Positions 46,161 through 54,917 of a DNA stretch of 64,000 nt are shown piece by piece. Below the pieces are notes generated by a model. That model worked only from the letters and a program-made list of their open reading frames with translations, was not told the origin of the DNA and did no database searches. The stretch is from an uncultured Collinsella sp. (GTDB lineage Bacteria; Actinomycetota; Coriobacteriia; Coriobacteriales; Coriobacteriaceae), in assembly GCA_947507155.1 (NCBI GenBank), contig CANNOC010000002.1, positions 1 to 64,000 of the forward strand, written 5' to 3'. Every line of letters starts with the position of its first letter. The stretch's first letter is position 1. Both the position numbers and the translations under genes were made by a program.

Positions 46161-46380
46161 TGAACGTTTACAGCGCTTAGTTTACACGCAGCGTTGAATT
46201 TGTGGCAGTTTTGCCGTTTGCAGTCCGGTGAACGGTAGGAAATCGGGGGTGAACGTAATTGAATGCCAAGGCATTACATATAGTGCTGTTTATTTATAAA
46301 TGGCCGTCTACGTGGGATTTTATATAATCTGTCACCCAAATTCCTTGTTGACTCATCAACAAAAGCCCTGCTAGATAGTA

Positions 46381-46396
46381 GTAAACGAGTGTTTAG
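46381..46396. promoter_or_regulatory. TAAAC/GTTTA box
   Basis: TAAAC-gagt-GTTTA at 46382-46395, in the AT-rich 46038-46527 gap between the PTS and esterase genes. That gap is markedly more AT-rich than the neighbouring genes. Confidence 0.45.
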
Positions 46397-46464
46397 TAGT
46401 TCATTGAGTGTTTGATTTGACCGTTTACCGAGTTCATCTGCTTATTCTCTAATTCTGCTTTACA

Positions 46465-46478
46465 CTAAACATGTTTAG
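46465..46478. promoter_or_regulatory. CTAAACATGTTTAG perfect palindrome
   Basis: A 14-bp perfect palindrome 50 nt before the esterase ATG, with a further TGTTTAG half-site at about 46495. Likely operator for a regulator not encoded here. Confidence 0.55.
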
Positions 46479-46527
46479 ATTGTATTGCCGCGATTGTTTA
46501 GTATTTGCGGCACAAAGGAGGCAGCTC

Positions 46528-47865
46528 ATGGAACTCAAATCGTGTACCTACGCAACCGTCACCACCTTGGGCGACTTTGGCCCCTGGATCAGCAAGGTCG
46601 TTCTCGACCTGCCCTGCACCGTGCGCGCCAACGATATCGATGCGAACACTTTCCATATATATGCAGAGCGTCACGAGCGCACGGGCGAGGTCCTGATGCG
46701 CAAGGAGCACGGCGCCGACCATGCCGCGCCCTCCGTGGGTTACATCGACGTTCTCGCCGCGTATCCGTGCGACGAGAACGGCCGCAAGCTCGCCGTGGGC
46801 ACCCATGTGGCACTCGAGGTCGCCGAGCAGCGCCTGACCAAAAAGATCGAAGGCAGCGTCCTGGGCTCGCGCATGCTCGATGACCAGCTGCGCATCACGC
46901 AGCTCGCGGGTCTTCCCGGCAACGACGGCGACGACCCCACCTGCGGCCTGGTCTTCGATACCTGTCGCGGCGACATCTGCCCCGCGCTCAAGGGCTGGAG
47001 CAATGCCGTACAAAAGACCGCCGTCAATGGCATCGCACTCGAGTACGGCTTCTTTGAGCCCAGCTTTAAGGCAGAGGACTCGGCCTGCTTCAATCCCTTC
47101 GCGCCCGAGGCCATGGTCGTGCCCCAAAAGGCCCCGCTCGTGGTGTACCTGCACGGCGCCGGTGAAGGCAAGGGTTCCACGCAAGGCGAGGGCCCCGCGC
47201 GCGCCTATATCGGCAACCGCGTGACTGCCCTCTCGCAGCGCCAGATCCAGCGCTACTTTGGCGGCTTTGCCTGGGTGCTCGTGCCGCAGTCGCCCACGTT
47301 TTGGATGGATAACGGCGCCGAACAGCTCGGTCACTCCAACCAGAGCATCTACTCCCCCGTGCTCAAGGCACTCATCGACGAGTTTGTCGCCGAGCACGCC
47401 GACCGAATCGACACCGACCGCATCGTGGTCGCCGGCCTTTCCAACGGCGGCTTTATGACCCTGCGCCTGTGCGCCGACTACCCCGATTTCTTCGCGGCAG
47501 GCCTTCCCTGCTGTGCCCCCTGGTACAACGCCACCGACGAGGACGTAGCTGCGCTCGCCAAGACGCCGCTGTGGTTTACGCACTCCAAGGGCGACGAGCT
47601 CGTGTCTCCGCAACAGACCGTGCTGCCGCTCACGGCGCGCCTGCGTGACGCCGGAGCCAACGTGCACCTCACCTACTTTAGCCATGTCGAGGACCTGACC
47701 GGGCGCTATCGCGAGGCCGATGGCTCGCCTAAGAAGACGTTCAACCACGGCGTGTGGATCCACCAATTCAACGACCTGTGTTATCAAGACTTCGACGGGG
47801 GCAACGTACTCATCGACGGCGAGCCGGTGGGCTGCTGGGAGTGGTCGGCCAGGGTCGATAGGTAA
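46528..47865 (+). CDS. prolyl-oligopeptidase/esterase-like alpha/beta hydrolase
   Basis: A 445-residue cytoplasmic hydrolase. An N-terminal beta domain (about 1-125) precedes the alpha/beta-hydrolase fold: LVVYLHGAGEGKG (oxyanion region), nucleophile Ser in GLSNGGFMTLRL, Asp in HSKGDELVSP and a likely His in HGVWIHQ. This two-domain layout is seen in glycan-associated esterases and prolyl-oligopeptidase-like enzymes. AAGGAGG lies 6 nt before the ATG at 46528. Divergent from the PTS gene; may remove acyl groups from imported sugars. Confidence 0.8.
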   Translation: MELKSCTYATVTTLGDFGPWISKVVLDLPCTVRANDIDANTFHIYAERHERTGEVLMRKEHGADHAAPSVGYIDVLAAYPCDENGRKLAVGTHVALEVAEQRLTKKIEGSVLGSRMLDDQLRITQLAGLPGNDGDDPTCGLVFDTCRGDICPALKGWSNAVQKTAVNGIALEYGFFEPSFKAEDSACFNPFAPEAMVVPQKAPLVVYLHGAGEGKGSTQGEGPARAYIGNRVTALSQRQIQRYFGGFAWVLVPQSPTFWMDNGAEQLGHSNQSIYSPVLKALIDEFVAEHADRIDTDRIVVAGLSNGGFMTLRLCADYPDFFAAGLPCCAPWYNATDEDVAALAKTPLWFTHSKGDELVSPQQTVLPLTARLRDAGANVHLTYFSHVEDLTGRYREADGSPKKTFNHGVWIHQFNDLCYQDFDGGNVLIDGEPVGCWEWSARVDR

Positions 47866-47876
47866 TCCGTCCCTTC

Positions 47877-48000
47877 GCGGGCACTGGGGTTTACCTCTGC
47901 AAACGTCCTCGGGCATGCATGGTTCGGCGCTTTGCGCTTCGCGCTGCGCCGGACCATGCCCCCTGCGGAATGTTTGCAGAGGTAAACCCCAGTGCCCGCT
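47877..48000. repeat. 124-bp nested hairpin
   Basis: GCGGGCACTGGGGTTTACCT and its complement, with the next bases CTGCAAAC/GTTTGCAG, pair at the outer ends over about 28 bp. Inside lie GGGCATGCATGGTTCGGCGC and its near complement. It lies just past the esterase stop. Architecture resembles 7022-7091. Confidence 0.85.
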
Positions 48001-48127
48001 GTGTTTCCATTGCTGAGACCCTGGCCGGCCGCTTCCGGCAGCACGCCGGGTCGATGGCGATGGGGGCGTGGGTCCCGTCTTGCCTTGCGCGTAACTGGCT
48101 GAATTGATTTTGATTGGAGCTGTTCCT

Positions 48128-49639
48128 ATGTCCCAAGAGTTAACTCGGGTGATTGTTACTACTGATATGGAAGTCGATGATATGAACTCGCTCGTTCATT
48201 TGGCTCTGTATCTCAACTTGCTTGATGTTCAGGCTGTGGTGTATACGGCCTCGCAGTATCACTTTCTTGGGGATGGGGTTCATACGCTGGGCGAGGTGAA
48301 TTCGCATTGGCGGACCAAAGGGCGCCGCTCTTATGAGTGGACTGTTGTGCCTCATGAGCCCGACCCGCTGGCCGGCGAGCTTCGTGAATATCGACCGTTT
48401 CCCGAACATTGGATTGAGCGTCTCTGGAGTAATGAATATGCCCAGGCTTGGCCGCAGTTGCAGGCGAATGCGGACGCTGCCGGTGAGCCGCCGTTTCCCA
48501 CGCCTGCCCAGATGATCGAGCGCACCTTTGTGGGAAATGTTGCCTTTGAGGGTGATGTGACTGAGGAAACTGAGGGGTCTCACGTAATTGCGCAGGCGAT
48601 TTTGGATGATGATCCGCGTACGTTATGGCTGCTCAGCTGGGGTGGCATGAACACCATCGTTCGCGCCCTCATGAGTATTGCCGAGCGTTATCGCGCCACG
48701 CCCGAATGGCCTGCCGTGCAGCAGCGGGTCTATCGGAAGGTGCGCGTGATGGGCGTTGCCGATGGCGTAGGGCAGGACAACTCATGGCTCGACCATGGGC
48801 GCGAGCTCTTTCCCGAGCTCATCTTTTGGTGCGTGCCTTATATGTATGGCGGCTATGTCGACGCCAAGACGGCTCAGCCCGATACGCTGCCGCTGTTTAA
48901 GGCCCCTTGGCCCGAGCTGAATCTCACGCAGGGCAACGGCCCCCTCATGGCGCGCTATATGCTCTACGGCGATGGTAAGGTCTACGAAAACGAACCCGAA
49001 CGCTTTCAGTTTGGCAAGCATGCCCGTCTGGATTGGGGTCTAGAAGGCATGCCCGCGATGCAGTTTGAGCGCGGCGACTTTATGGCCGAAGGCGACAGCA
49101 TGACCTATATTCCGCTGCTGCCGTTTGGCCTGCGCGGCATCGATGACCGCGGCTTCGACACGCTGCTCGGCCGCATGTTTCTTGATGGGCATCCCGACGC
49201 AGACGCACCCGCCGGTTTTGCCGCCATCGGCACGCCCGCGGGCAACAACCCCAATCCTTATCTGCGCGCCTATCAGGAAGACTTTGCCGCCCGCGCACAA
49301 TGGTGCGCCCATGATCCGGCGGCTTGCTCGCATCCGGCATATGTTGTCGAGGTCACGGCCGACCGCAGCGCCACAGCCGGCGAGCGCGTCGCCCTCGCAG
49401 CGACCATCGTCGACCCCGACGGCAAGGGCTTTGATGCACATTGGGATGTCGCCGTGGACCCGTCGAGCTATGCAGGCGCGCAGGATCTTTCGCTGTGGCA
49501 GGAATGTACGGTGAGTGCCGCTTTTATCGTGCCTGCCGACGCGCAGCCCGGCGACCGCCTCGTGCTCACCCTTACCGTGCAGACGCGCGCCGAGCGCCCC
49601 TGCAGCCGCTACGCCCAGGTTGCCGTGACCGTGGCATAG
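48128..49639 (+). CDS. nucleoside-hydrolase-like protein (DUF1593)
   Basis: A 503-residue protein of the DUF1593 group. The N-terminus VIVTTDMEVDDMNSLVHLALYL carries the DxxxDD-like Asp cluster of the nucleoside-hydrolase fold; later motifs include LWLLSWGGMNT and VMGVADGVGQDNSW. A C-terminal beta-sandwich of about 90 residues follows. No signal peptide. Homologues are found beside glycan-degrading genes; the substrate is unknown. The ATG at 48128 has GGAG upstream. The first 500 or so bases are visibly less GC-rich than the rest, suggesting a different origin for that part. Confidence 0.8.
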   Translation: MSQELTRVIVTTDMEVDDMNSLVHLALYLNLLDVQAVVYTASQYHFLGDGVHTLGEVNSHWRTKGRRSYEWTVVPHEPDPLAGELREYRPFPEHWIERLWSNEYAQAWPQLQANADAAGEPPFPTPAQMIERTFVGNVAFEGDVTEETEGSHVIAQAILDDDPRTLWLLSWGGMNTIVRALMSIAERYRATPEWPAVQQRVYRKVRVMGVADGVGQDNSWLDHGRELFPELIFWCVPYMYGGYVDAKTAQPDTLPLFKAPWPELNLTQGNGPLMARYMLYGDGKVYENEPERFQFGKHARLDWGLEGMPAMQFERGDFMAEGDSMTYIPLLPFGLRGIDDRGFDTLLGRMFLDGHPDADAPAGFAAIGTPAGNNPNPYLRAYQEDFAARAQWCAHDPAACSHPAYVVEVTADRSATAGERVALAATIVDPDGKGFDAHWDVAVDPSSYAGAQDLSLWQECTVSAAFIVPADAQPGDRLVLTLTVQTRAERPCSRYAQVAVTVA

Positions 49640-49697
49640 CAAGGACGGCGGCCACATTCGGCAGCCGCCACATTCGGCATGGAGCGTCCCCGACTGC

Positions 49698-49769
49698 CAC
49701 TCATTTAAGTACGTCCCCAATGAGTGACCCCGGCGACTAGTCGTTTAAGAACGTCCCCAACGACTAGTC
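49698..49769. repeat. repeat family C, two copies
   Basis: A unit with CACTCATT/AATGAGTG arms (49698-49726) and one with GACTAGTCGTT/AACGACTAGTC arms (49735-49769), both around TTAAG(A/T)ACGTCCCC. The arms changed together between copies, so pairing is kept. Confidence 0.9.
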
Positions 49770-49887
49770 AAAAATGGGCCATATGTCCCAGTTGTGGAGA
49801 CTCGTTGAGCCGTCTGGGTATCGTGAAAGATCGCGCGCTCGCCCATCATCAAAAGTGACACACGCTACCTGTTGATGGGAGGCAGCC

Positions 49888-50625
49888 ATGGGCTTCTTTG
49901 ACAAGATGTTCGAGAAGAAAGAATGCGCGATTTGCGGTACCGAGCTGGGTCTTTTGGGAAAGACCAAAATCAACGAAGGCTACCTGTGCAAAGAGTGCGC
50001 CGGCAAGCTCTCCCCCTTCTTTAGTGGTTGGCGCTCCAGCACCGCGGACGATATCCGCGAGCAACTCGCCTACCGCGAGGCCAACGCCGAGCGTCTGACC
50101 TCGTTCAACCCTACGCGCACGCTCTCTGCCGGGCGCACCAACATCATGCTCGACGAAGACGCGGGCCTGCTGATCATCACTTCGCAGAGCCGCTGGCGCG
50201 ACGCCAATCCCGACATCATCGAGTTCTCGCAGGTACTCGGCTGCGATATGGATATTGACGAACACCGCACCGAAATCTATCGCGAGACCAAAGACGGCGA
50301 GCGCGAGAGCTACAACCCGCCGCGCTACGACCTGGATTACGACTTTAATCTGACCATCCACGTCAACACGCCGTACTTTACCGAGATCAACCTGCGCGTG
50401 AACGACTCCACCATCGATCAGCGCGGGTCCATCGAGTACCGCGAGGCCAAGCGCCAGGCAACCGAAGTCCGCGATGCGCTGGTGCAGCTGCGCCAGGAAA
50501 CGCGCGACAGCGTCGTGGCCGCTAAGGCCCCCAAGACCGCGGTCACCTGCCCCTTCTGCGGTGCAACCACCATTCCCGATGCCAGTGGGCGCTGCGAATA
50601 CTGCGGCGGCGCCATCGGCGCATAG
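49888..50625 (+). CDS. DUF4428-type zinc-ribbon protein
   Basis: A 245-residue cytoplasmic protein with a zinc ribbon at each end: CAICGTELGLLG...CKEC (about 13-38, DUF4428-like) and CPFCGATT...CEYCGG near the C-terminus. The middle is a PH-like beta-rich region (about 75-185). GGGAGG precedes the ATG. It starts a co-directional set with a second zinc-ribbon membrane protein (24 nt away) and an SPFH protein. Function unknown. Confidence 0.8.
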   Translation: MGFFDKMFEKKECAICGTELGLLGKTKINEGYLCKECAGKLSPFFSGWRSSTADDIREQLAYREANAERLTSFNPTRTLSAGRTNIMLDEDAGLLIITSQSRWRDANPDIIEFSQVLGCDMDIDEHRTEIYRETKDGERESYNPPRYDLDYDFNLTIHVNTPYFTEINLRVNDSTIDQRGSIEYREAKRQATEVRDALVQLRQETRDSVVAAKAPKTAVTCPFCGATTIPDASGRCEYCGGAIGA

Positions 50626-50649
50626 CCTCCGGCACGGAAAGGACCGATC

Positions 50650-51972
50650 ATGGCCTTCGAGAGCGTCAACTATCAGTGCCCCGCGTGTGGCGGTCCCCTT
50701 CACTTTGCCAGTGCCGAGCAAAAGCTCGTCTGCGACTACTGCGATTCGCGTTTTGAAGTCGAAGAAGTCGAGGCCCTCTATCGCGAGCGCCAGGACAAGG
50801 CCGATGCCAAAGCTGATGCCGCAGCCGCGGTTCCCAAACCTGCTGCCGACGATGCCGTGCAGGAGCTGGCTCAAAACGCCGGCTACATCTGCTCGTCGTG
50901 CGGTGCCGAGCTGGTCTCGGACGGCACCGTCGCCGTTACCACCTGCCCATACTGCGGCAACTCCGCCGTGGCACCCGGCCAGCTCTCGGGCGACTTCTCA
51001 CCCGACCTGGTGATTCCGTTTAAGCTCGGGCGCGATGACGTTATGGCCGCGCTCAAAGACCACTACAAGGGCAAAATCCTGCTGCCCAAGAGCTTTGTCA
51101 CCGGCAACCACATCGACGAGGTCCAAGGTGTCTACGTGCCGTTTTGGCTCTACGGCGCCCGCGTTGACGGCGAAGTGTACTTTGACGCGACCAACGAGAC
51201 CGTGACCGAGGAATCCGACCGCACCGTCACGACCACCGACCACTACGATGCCTACCGCAAGGGAAATATCTCGTTTGAGCGCGTGCCGGTCGACGGATCG
51301 TCCAAGATGCCCGACGGCCATATGGACGCCATCGAGCCGTTTGACTACGACGCGCTGCGCCCGTTCTCGGTCGCGTATATGCCCGGCTACATCGCCAACC
51401 GCTACGACGAGGATTGCGAGACCTGCAAGGCGCGTGCCGAGCGCCGCATGGAGGAGAGCACGATCTCGGCCCTGCGCGAGACCGTCGTCGACGAATATGA
51501 CGATGCCACGGTCGAAAGCAAGCAGCTCGACTACACCTGGGAAGACAGCGACTACGCCCTGTTCCCCGTGTGGATGCTCTCCACCTCGTGGAACGGCAAG
51601 AGCTACCTGTTTGCCATGAACGGCCAGACCGGCCGCATGGTCGGCGAGCTCCCCTGCTCCAAGCCCAAGCTCGTCATCGCCTCGGTGCTGTTCTTTGTGA
51701 TCGGGTTTGTCCTCTCCCAGATTCTCTTTATGGGTGGGAATGCCTTCGATCTGGATTACCTCACCTTTGATATCGAGGGCATCCTCATCAACATCGTCGC
51801 GCCACTGATCATCGTAATCATCGGAGACGTGCTGTTGGTAGGCCAGCTCAAGACAGCCAACGAGGCCACCCATGCCGATGAGTACTGCGGCGAGCTTGAC
51901 CTGACCGAGAAACACGACACCTTCAGCCACACCGAGACCACCGTTGTCATGAAGGACAACAAGGACGATTAA
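50650..51972 (+). CDS. zinc-ribbon membrane protein (YdjG-like)
   Basis: A 440-residue protein with two N-terminal zinc ribbons, CPACGG...CDYCDS (about 9-30) and CSSCGAE...CPYCGN (about 79-102), a soluble middle domain with many aromatic residues, and two membrane helices near 340-360 and 377-400. It resembles proteins of the Bacillus YdjG type that sit beside SPFH proteins. Automatic annotations as helicase would be wrong: no helicase motif is present. Probably links a metal-binding or protein-binding head to the membrane. Confidence 0.78.
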   Translation: MAFESVNYQCPACGGPLHFASAEQKLVCDYCDSRFEVEEVEALYRERQDKADAKADAAAAVPKPAADDAVQELAQNAGYICSSCGAELVSDGTVAVTTCPYCGNSAVAPGQLSGDFSPDLVIPFKLGRDDVMAALKDHYKGKILLPKSFVTGNHIDEVQGVYVPFWLYGARVDGEVYFDATNETVTEESDRTVTTTDHYDAYRKGNISFERVPVDGSSKMPDGHMDAIEPFDYDALRPFSVAYMPGYIANRYDEDCETCKARAERRMEESTISALRETVVDEYDDATVESKQLDYTWEDSDYALFPVWMLSTSWNGKSYLFAMNGQTGRMVGELPCSKPKLVIASVLFFVIGFVLSQILFMGGNAFDLDYLTFDIEGILINIVAPLIIVIIGDVLLVGQLKTANEATHADEYCGELDLTEKHDTFSHTETTVVMKDNKDD

Positions 51973-52020
51973 CCATTCTGACCAATACCACCCGGCCTTT
52001 GACGAGAAAGGAAGATCACC

Positions 52021-53262
52021 ATGGGACTCTTGAAAGCTGGATTGGGAGCTGCCGGCGGCGTCATGGCCGACCAGTGGAAGGAATTTATCTATTGCGAATC
52101 GATGCCCGCTGATGTCTTGGCCTGCAAGGGCAGCAAGCGCACCGGCGGCCGCAGCTCCAACACGCGCGGCGAGGACAACGTCATCTCCAACGGCTCGGTC
52201 ATCGCCGTCAACGACGGCCAGGGCATGCTCGTGGTGCAAAACGGCAAGATCATCGAGGTCGCGCTGGAGCCCGGCGAGTTTGTCTTTGACACCGGCAGCG
52301 AGCCGAGCGTCTTTAGCGGCAACCTGGGCGACTCCATCAAGGAGACGTTCGCCAATATCGGCAGCCGCTTTACCTTTGGCGGCGACGCGGGCAAAGACCA
52401 GCGCGTCTACTTTATCAACACCAAGGAGATCATCGGCAACAAGTACGGCACCGCCTCGCCCGTGCCCTTCCGCGTGGTCGATAACAACATTGGCCTGGAT
52501 GTCGACATCTCCGTTCGCTGCAACGGCGAGTATTCGTACCGCATCACCAACCCGCTGCTGTTCTACACCAACGTGTGCGGCAACGTGACCGATAGCTACA
52601 CGCGCGATAAGATCGACAGCCAGCTTAAGTCCGAGCTGCTCACCGCCCTGCAGCCCGCCTTTGCCAAGATCTCGGAGATGGGCATCCGCTACAGCGCCAT
52701 CCCCGGCCACACCACCGAGCTCGCCCGCGCGCTCAACGAGGTCCTCTCGGCCGACTGGCGCGACCTGCGCGGTGTCGAAATCGTGAGCTTTGGCGTTAAC
52801 TCCATCGCCGCCTCGCAAGAAGACGAGCAGATGATCAAGGACCTGCAGAAGGCCGCAGTCATGCGCGATCCCACCATGGCGGCCGCCAACATCGCCAGCG
52901 CCCAGAGCGACGCGATGCGCGCGGCAGCGGCCAACCCCAACGGCGCGATGGCAGGCTTTATGGGCATGGGCATGGCGGGTGGCATGGGCGGCATGAACGC
53001 CAGCCAGCTGTTCGCCGCCGGCCAGGCACAGCAGCAGGCCGCCCCGCAGCCGGCTCCGGCACCCGCCTCCGCACCGGCTCCTGCCGCTGCCCCCGCGGCC
53101 GGCACGTGGACCTGCAGCTGCGGCGCCACCAACACCGGCAAGTTCTGCCCCGAGTGCGGCAGTCCCGCGCCCGCCCCGGCACCGGCCAAGTGGTTCTGTC
53201 CCAACTGCGGTAGCGAAAACGGCGGCAAGTTCTGCAGCAACTGCGGAACGCCCAGGCCCTAG
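52021..53262 (+). CDS. SPFH-domain protein with C-terminal zinc ribbons (YdjI-like)
   Basis: A 413-residue protein: SPFH/band-7-like domain (about 20-290), a Met/Gly/Ala-rich linker (about 300-335), an Ala-Pro stretch, and two zinc ribbons CSCGATNTGKFCPECG and CPNCGSENGGKFCSNCG at the end. This matches the YdjI family (related to a virion core protein-like domain). SPFH proteins form membrane-associated oligomers. It follows the YdjG-like gene by 48 nt. The three zinc-ribbon proteins likely act together, possibly in envelope stress. Confidence 0.85.
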   Translation: MGLLKAGLGAAGGVMADQWKEFIYCESMPADVLACKGSKRTGGRSSNTRGEDNVISNGSVIAVNDGQGMLVVQNGKIIEVALEPGEFVFDTGSEPSVFSGNLGDSIKETFANIGSRFTFGGDAGKDQRVYFINTKEIIGNKYGTASPVPFRVVDNNIGLDVDISVRCNGEYSYRITNPLLFYTNVCGNVTDSYTRDKIDSQLKSELLTALQPAFAKISEMGIRYSAIPGHTTELARALNEVLSADWRDLRGVEIVSFGVNSIAASQEDEQMIKDLQKAAVMRDPTMAAANIASAQSDAMRAAAANPNGAMAGFMGMGMAGGMGGMNASQLFAAGQAQQQAAPQPAPAPASAPAPAAAPAAGTWTCSCGATNTGKFCPECGSPAPAPAPAKWFCPNCGSENGGKFCSNCGTPRP

Positions 53263-53342
53263 CCCCTCTATCTGGTAATTGGCGGGGGATCCGCCACTCC
53301 CGCATTTGCTTCTATGGGTTTTCACACAAGAAGGAGGACACC

Positions 53343-54185
53343 ATGAAGACAACGTTCAAAAAGTCCGTACTCGCATTTCTGACATGCGTCCTGGCGCTCG
53401 CCTTTGCCCTGACGGGCTGCAGCGGCGGCGGCAAAGACCCCAAAGCCAACTTCGTCGGCAGCTGGGAACTCTCGGGTGGAACCGTGGATGGCGAAGAGCT
53501 GACCGATGAGTACATGAAGATGCTCGAGGATTGGGGTGTCCACTGCGTCCTGATTCTCGATGAGGACGGTACAGGCGCCCTCGACCTGTTCCTTGAAGTC
53601 GTCGACCTTAAATGGGAGGCAAAGGACGCCACCACCGTAACCATCACCGCCGAAGATGAGTCGCACGACATGAAGCTCAAGGACGGCAAACTCATCCTCG
53701 AAGAAGATGACGGCAATCTTGTCTTTAGCAAGTCCGACAAGGACCTGTCCGGTACGGTGAAGAAGGATCGCGAGGCGGCCGAGAAGGAAGAGGAGATCGA
53801 TGAGGCCGTCGAAGACGACGATGTCCAGAACGTCGAAATTTCCCCCGCCGTCACCGTCGCCGATGACGATCTGTGCACCATCACCATCACCGAGAAGTTC
53901 AAGGACGACTGGGGCGACATCGGCTTTGTCGTCAACATCACCAACAAGAGCGACAAGGACCTGACCTTCTACGCTCCTTCCGGCAAGACCAACGTCAACG
54001 GCACCATGAAGGAACCCTGGTTCTCGGCTAACCTGATGCCCGGCACCAGCGCCACCGAGGAATTCACGTTCTCGAGCGGCGAGCTTGACAGCCTTGACGA
54101 CCTGGTCAATACGACCATCGGCATCGACGCCTACCTGACCGATTCCTACGAGGACGTCGCTTCCTACAGCGCAACCATCGCGTAA
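53343..54185 (+). CDS. putative lipoprotein, unknown
   Basis: A 280-residue lipoprotein with lipobox LTGCS (Cys at about 26). An N-terminal lipocalin-like beta region (NFVGSWELSGGTVDGEEL) suggests a small beta-barrel; an acidic Glu/Asp linker (about 140-160) precedes a C-terminal beta-sandwich (DIGFVVNITNKSDKDLTFYAPSG) like telomeric-repeat-associated or DUF4352 folds, not assigned with confidence. Follows the SPFH gene by 80 nt and may be co-transcribed. Confidence 0.75.
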   Translation: MKTTFKKSVLAFLTCVLALAFALTGCSGGGKDPKANFVGSWELSGGTVDGEELTDEYMKMLEDWGVHCVLILDEDGTGALDLFLEVVDLKWEAKDATTVTITAEDESHDMKLKDGKLILEEDDGNLVFSKSDKDLSGTVKKDREAAEKEEEIDEAVEDDDVQNVEISPAVTVADDDLCTITITEKFKDDWGDIGFVVNITNKSDKDLTFYAPSGKTNVNGTMKEPWFSANLMPGTSATEEFTFSSGELDSLDDLVNTTIGIDAYLTDSYEDVASYSATIA

Positions 54186-54238
54186 CGGCACGTAACATCA
54201 GCCGCGGGTTGGCGGACACATCCGCGCACATGTCAGGC

Positions 54239-54277
54239 GGGGCCGCAGGAGATAATCCTGCGGCCCCGTCGTTTTTA
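54239..54277 (+). terminator. terminator after the lipoprotein gene
   Basis: GGGGCCGCAGGA pairs with TCCTGCGGCCCC; GTCGTTTTT follows on the plus strand. Confidence 0.88.
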
Positions 54278-54296
54278 TGCCGATACGCAACGAGCG

Positions 54297-54917
54297 TTAG
54301 CGCTCCATATTGGGAACGATGCTACCTTCGGTCACCGCATGCACGGCAAGACGCATGATGTTGTCGTAGCCGGTCTTGCTCAGGATCTCCGAAATGCGGC
54401 GCTTGATGGTGCCCTCGCTCATAAACAGCTCGGCCGCGATCTCGCGGCGGCTCTTGCCCTCGCAGGCGAGGCGCAAAATCGACAGCTCGACATCGTCGAG
54501 TGCCGCCGTGCCCGAAAAAATGCTCTCGGGCGGCTTGGGAAACGTGCAATAGCCCGCCAGCGTAGAGCGCATCACGGCGAACAGCTCGTCGATACCGACG
54601 TTCTTGTACACAAAGCTATCGACGCCCGCCTCACGGGCCTGATCGACAAAGGTGATCTCGGGCATGCCGGTCATGATAATGATGCGACACTCGGGCAGCC
54701 GCTCCTTGATGCGCGCCGCCGCCACGATGCCGTTTGAATCGTGTTCGGTGCACACGTCCATCAGTATCATGTCCGGGCGCTCCTTGAGCGCGACACCCAG
54801 GGCCTCGGAAGCGTCAGCGATGGCGGAAACAACGGTCATATCGGGCTGGTCGCCAACGGAGCGCGCCAGGCTCTCGCGCAGGATGGCCTGATCTTCGACA
54901 ATTAACACGCGGATCAT
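54297..54917 (-). CDS. NarL/LuxR-type response regulator
   Basis: A 206-residue regulator: receiver domain (about 1-120) with phospho-acceptor Asp in ILMDVCT near residue 54, switch residues in IIMTGMP and a Lys in VYKNVG; C-terminal LuxR helix-turn-helix (about 140-200, ELSILRLACEGKSRREIAAELFMSEGTIKRRISEIL). Its ATG overlaps the kinase stop by 4 nt (ATGA), so the two are coupled. Targets unknown. Confidence 0.93.
   Translation of the reverse strand: MIRVLIVEDQAILRESLARSVGDQPDMTVVSAIADASEALGVALKERPDMILMDVCTEHDSNGIVAAARIKERLPECRIIIMTGMPEITFVDQAREAGVDSFVYKNVGIDELFAVMRSTLAGYCTFPKPPESIFSGTAALDDVELSILRLACEGKSRREIAAELFMSEGTIKRRISEILSKTGYDNIMRLAVHAVTEGSIVPNMER

Noticed and set aside
50998..53352. 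Long minus-strand open frame opposite the zinc-ribbon and SPFH genes
   Set aside because: Spans two clear genes and an intergenic gap in antisense with no motif of its own.
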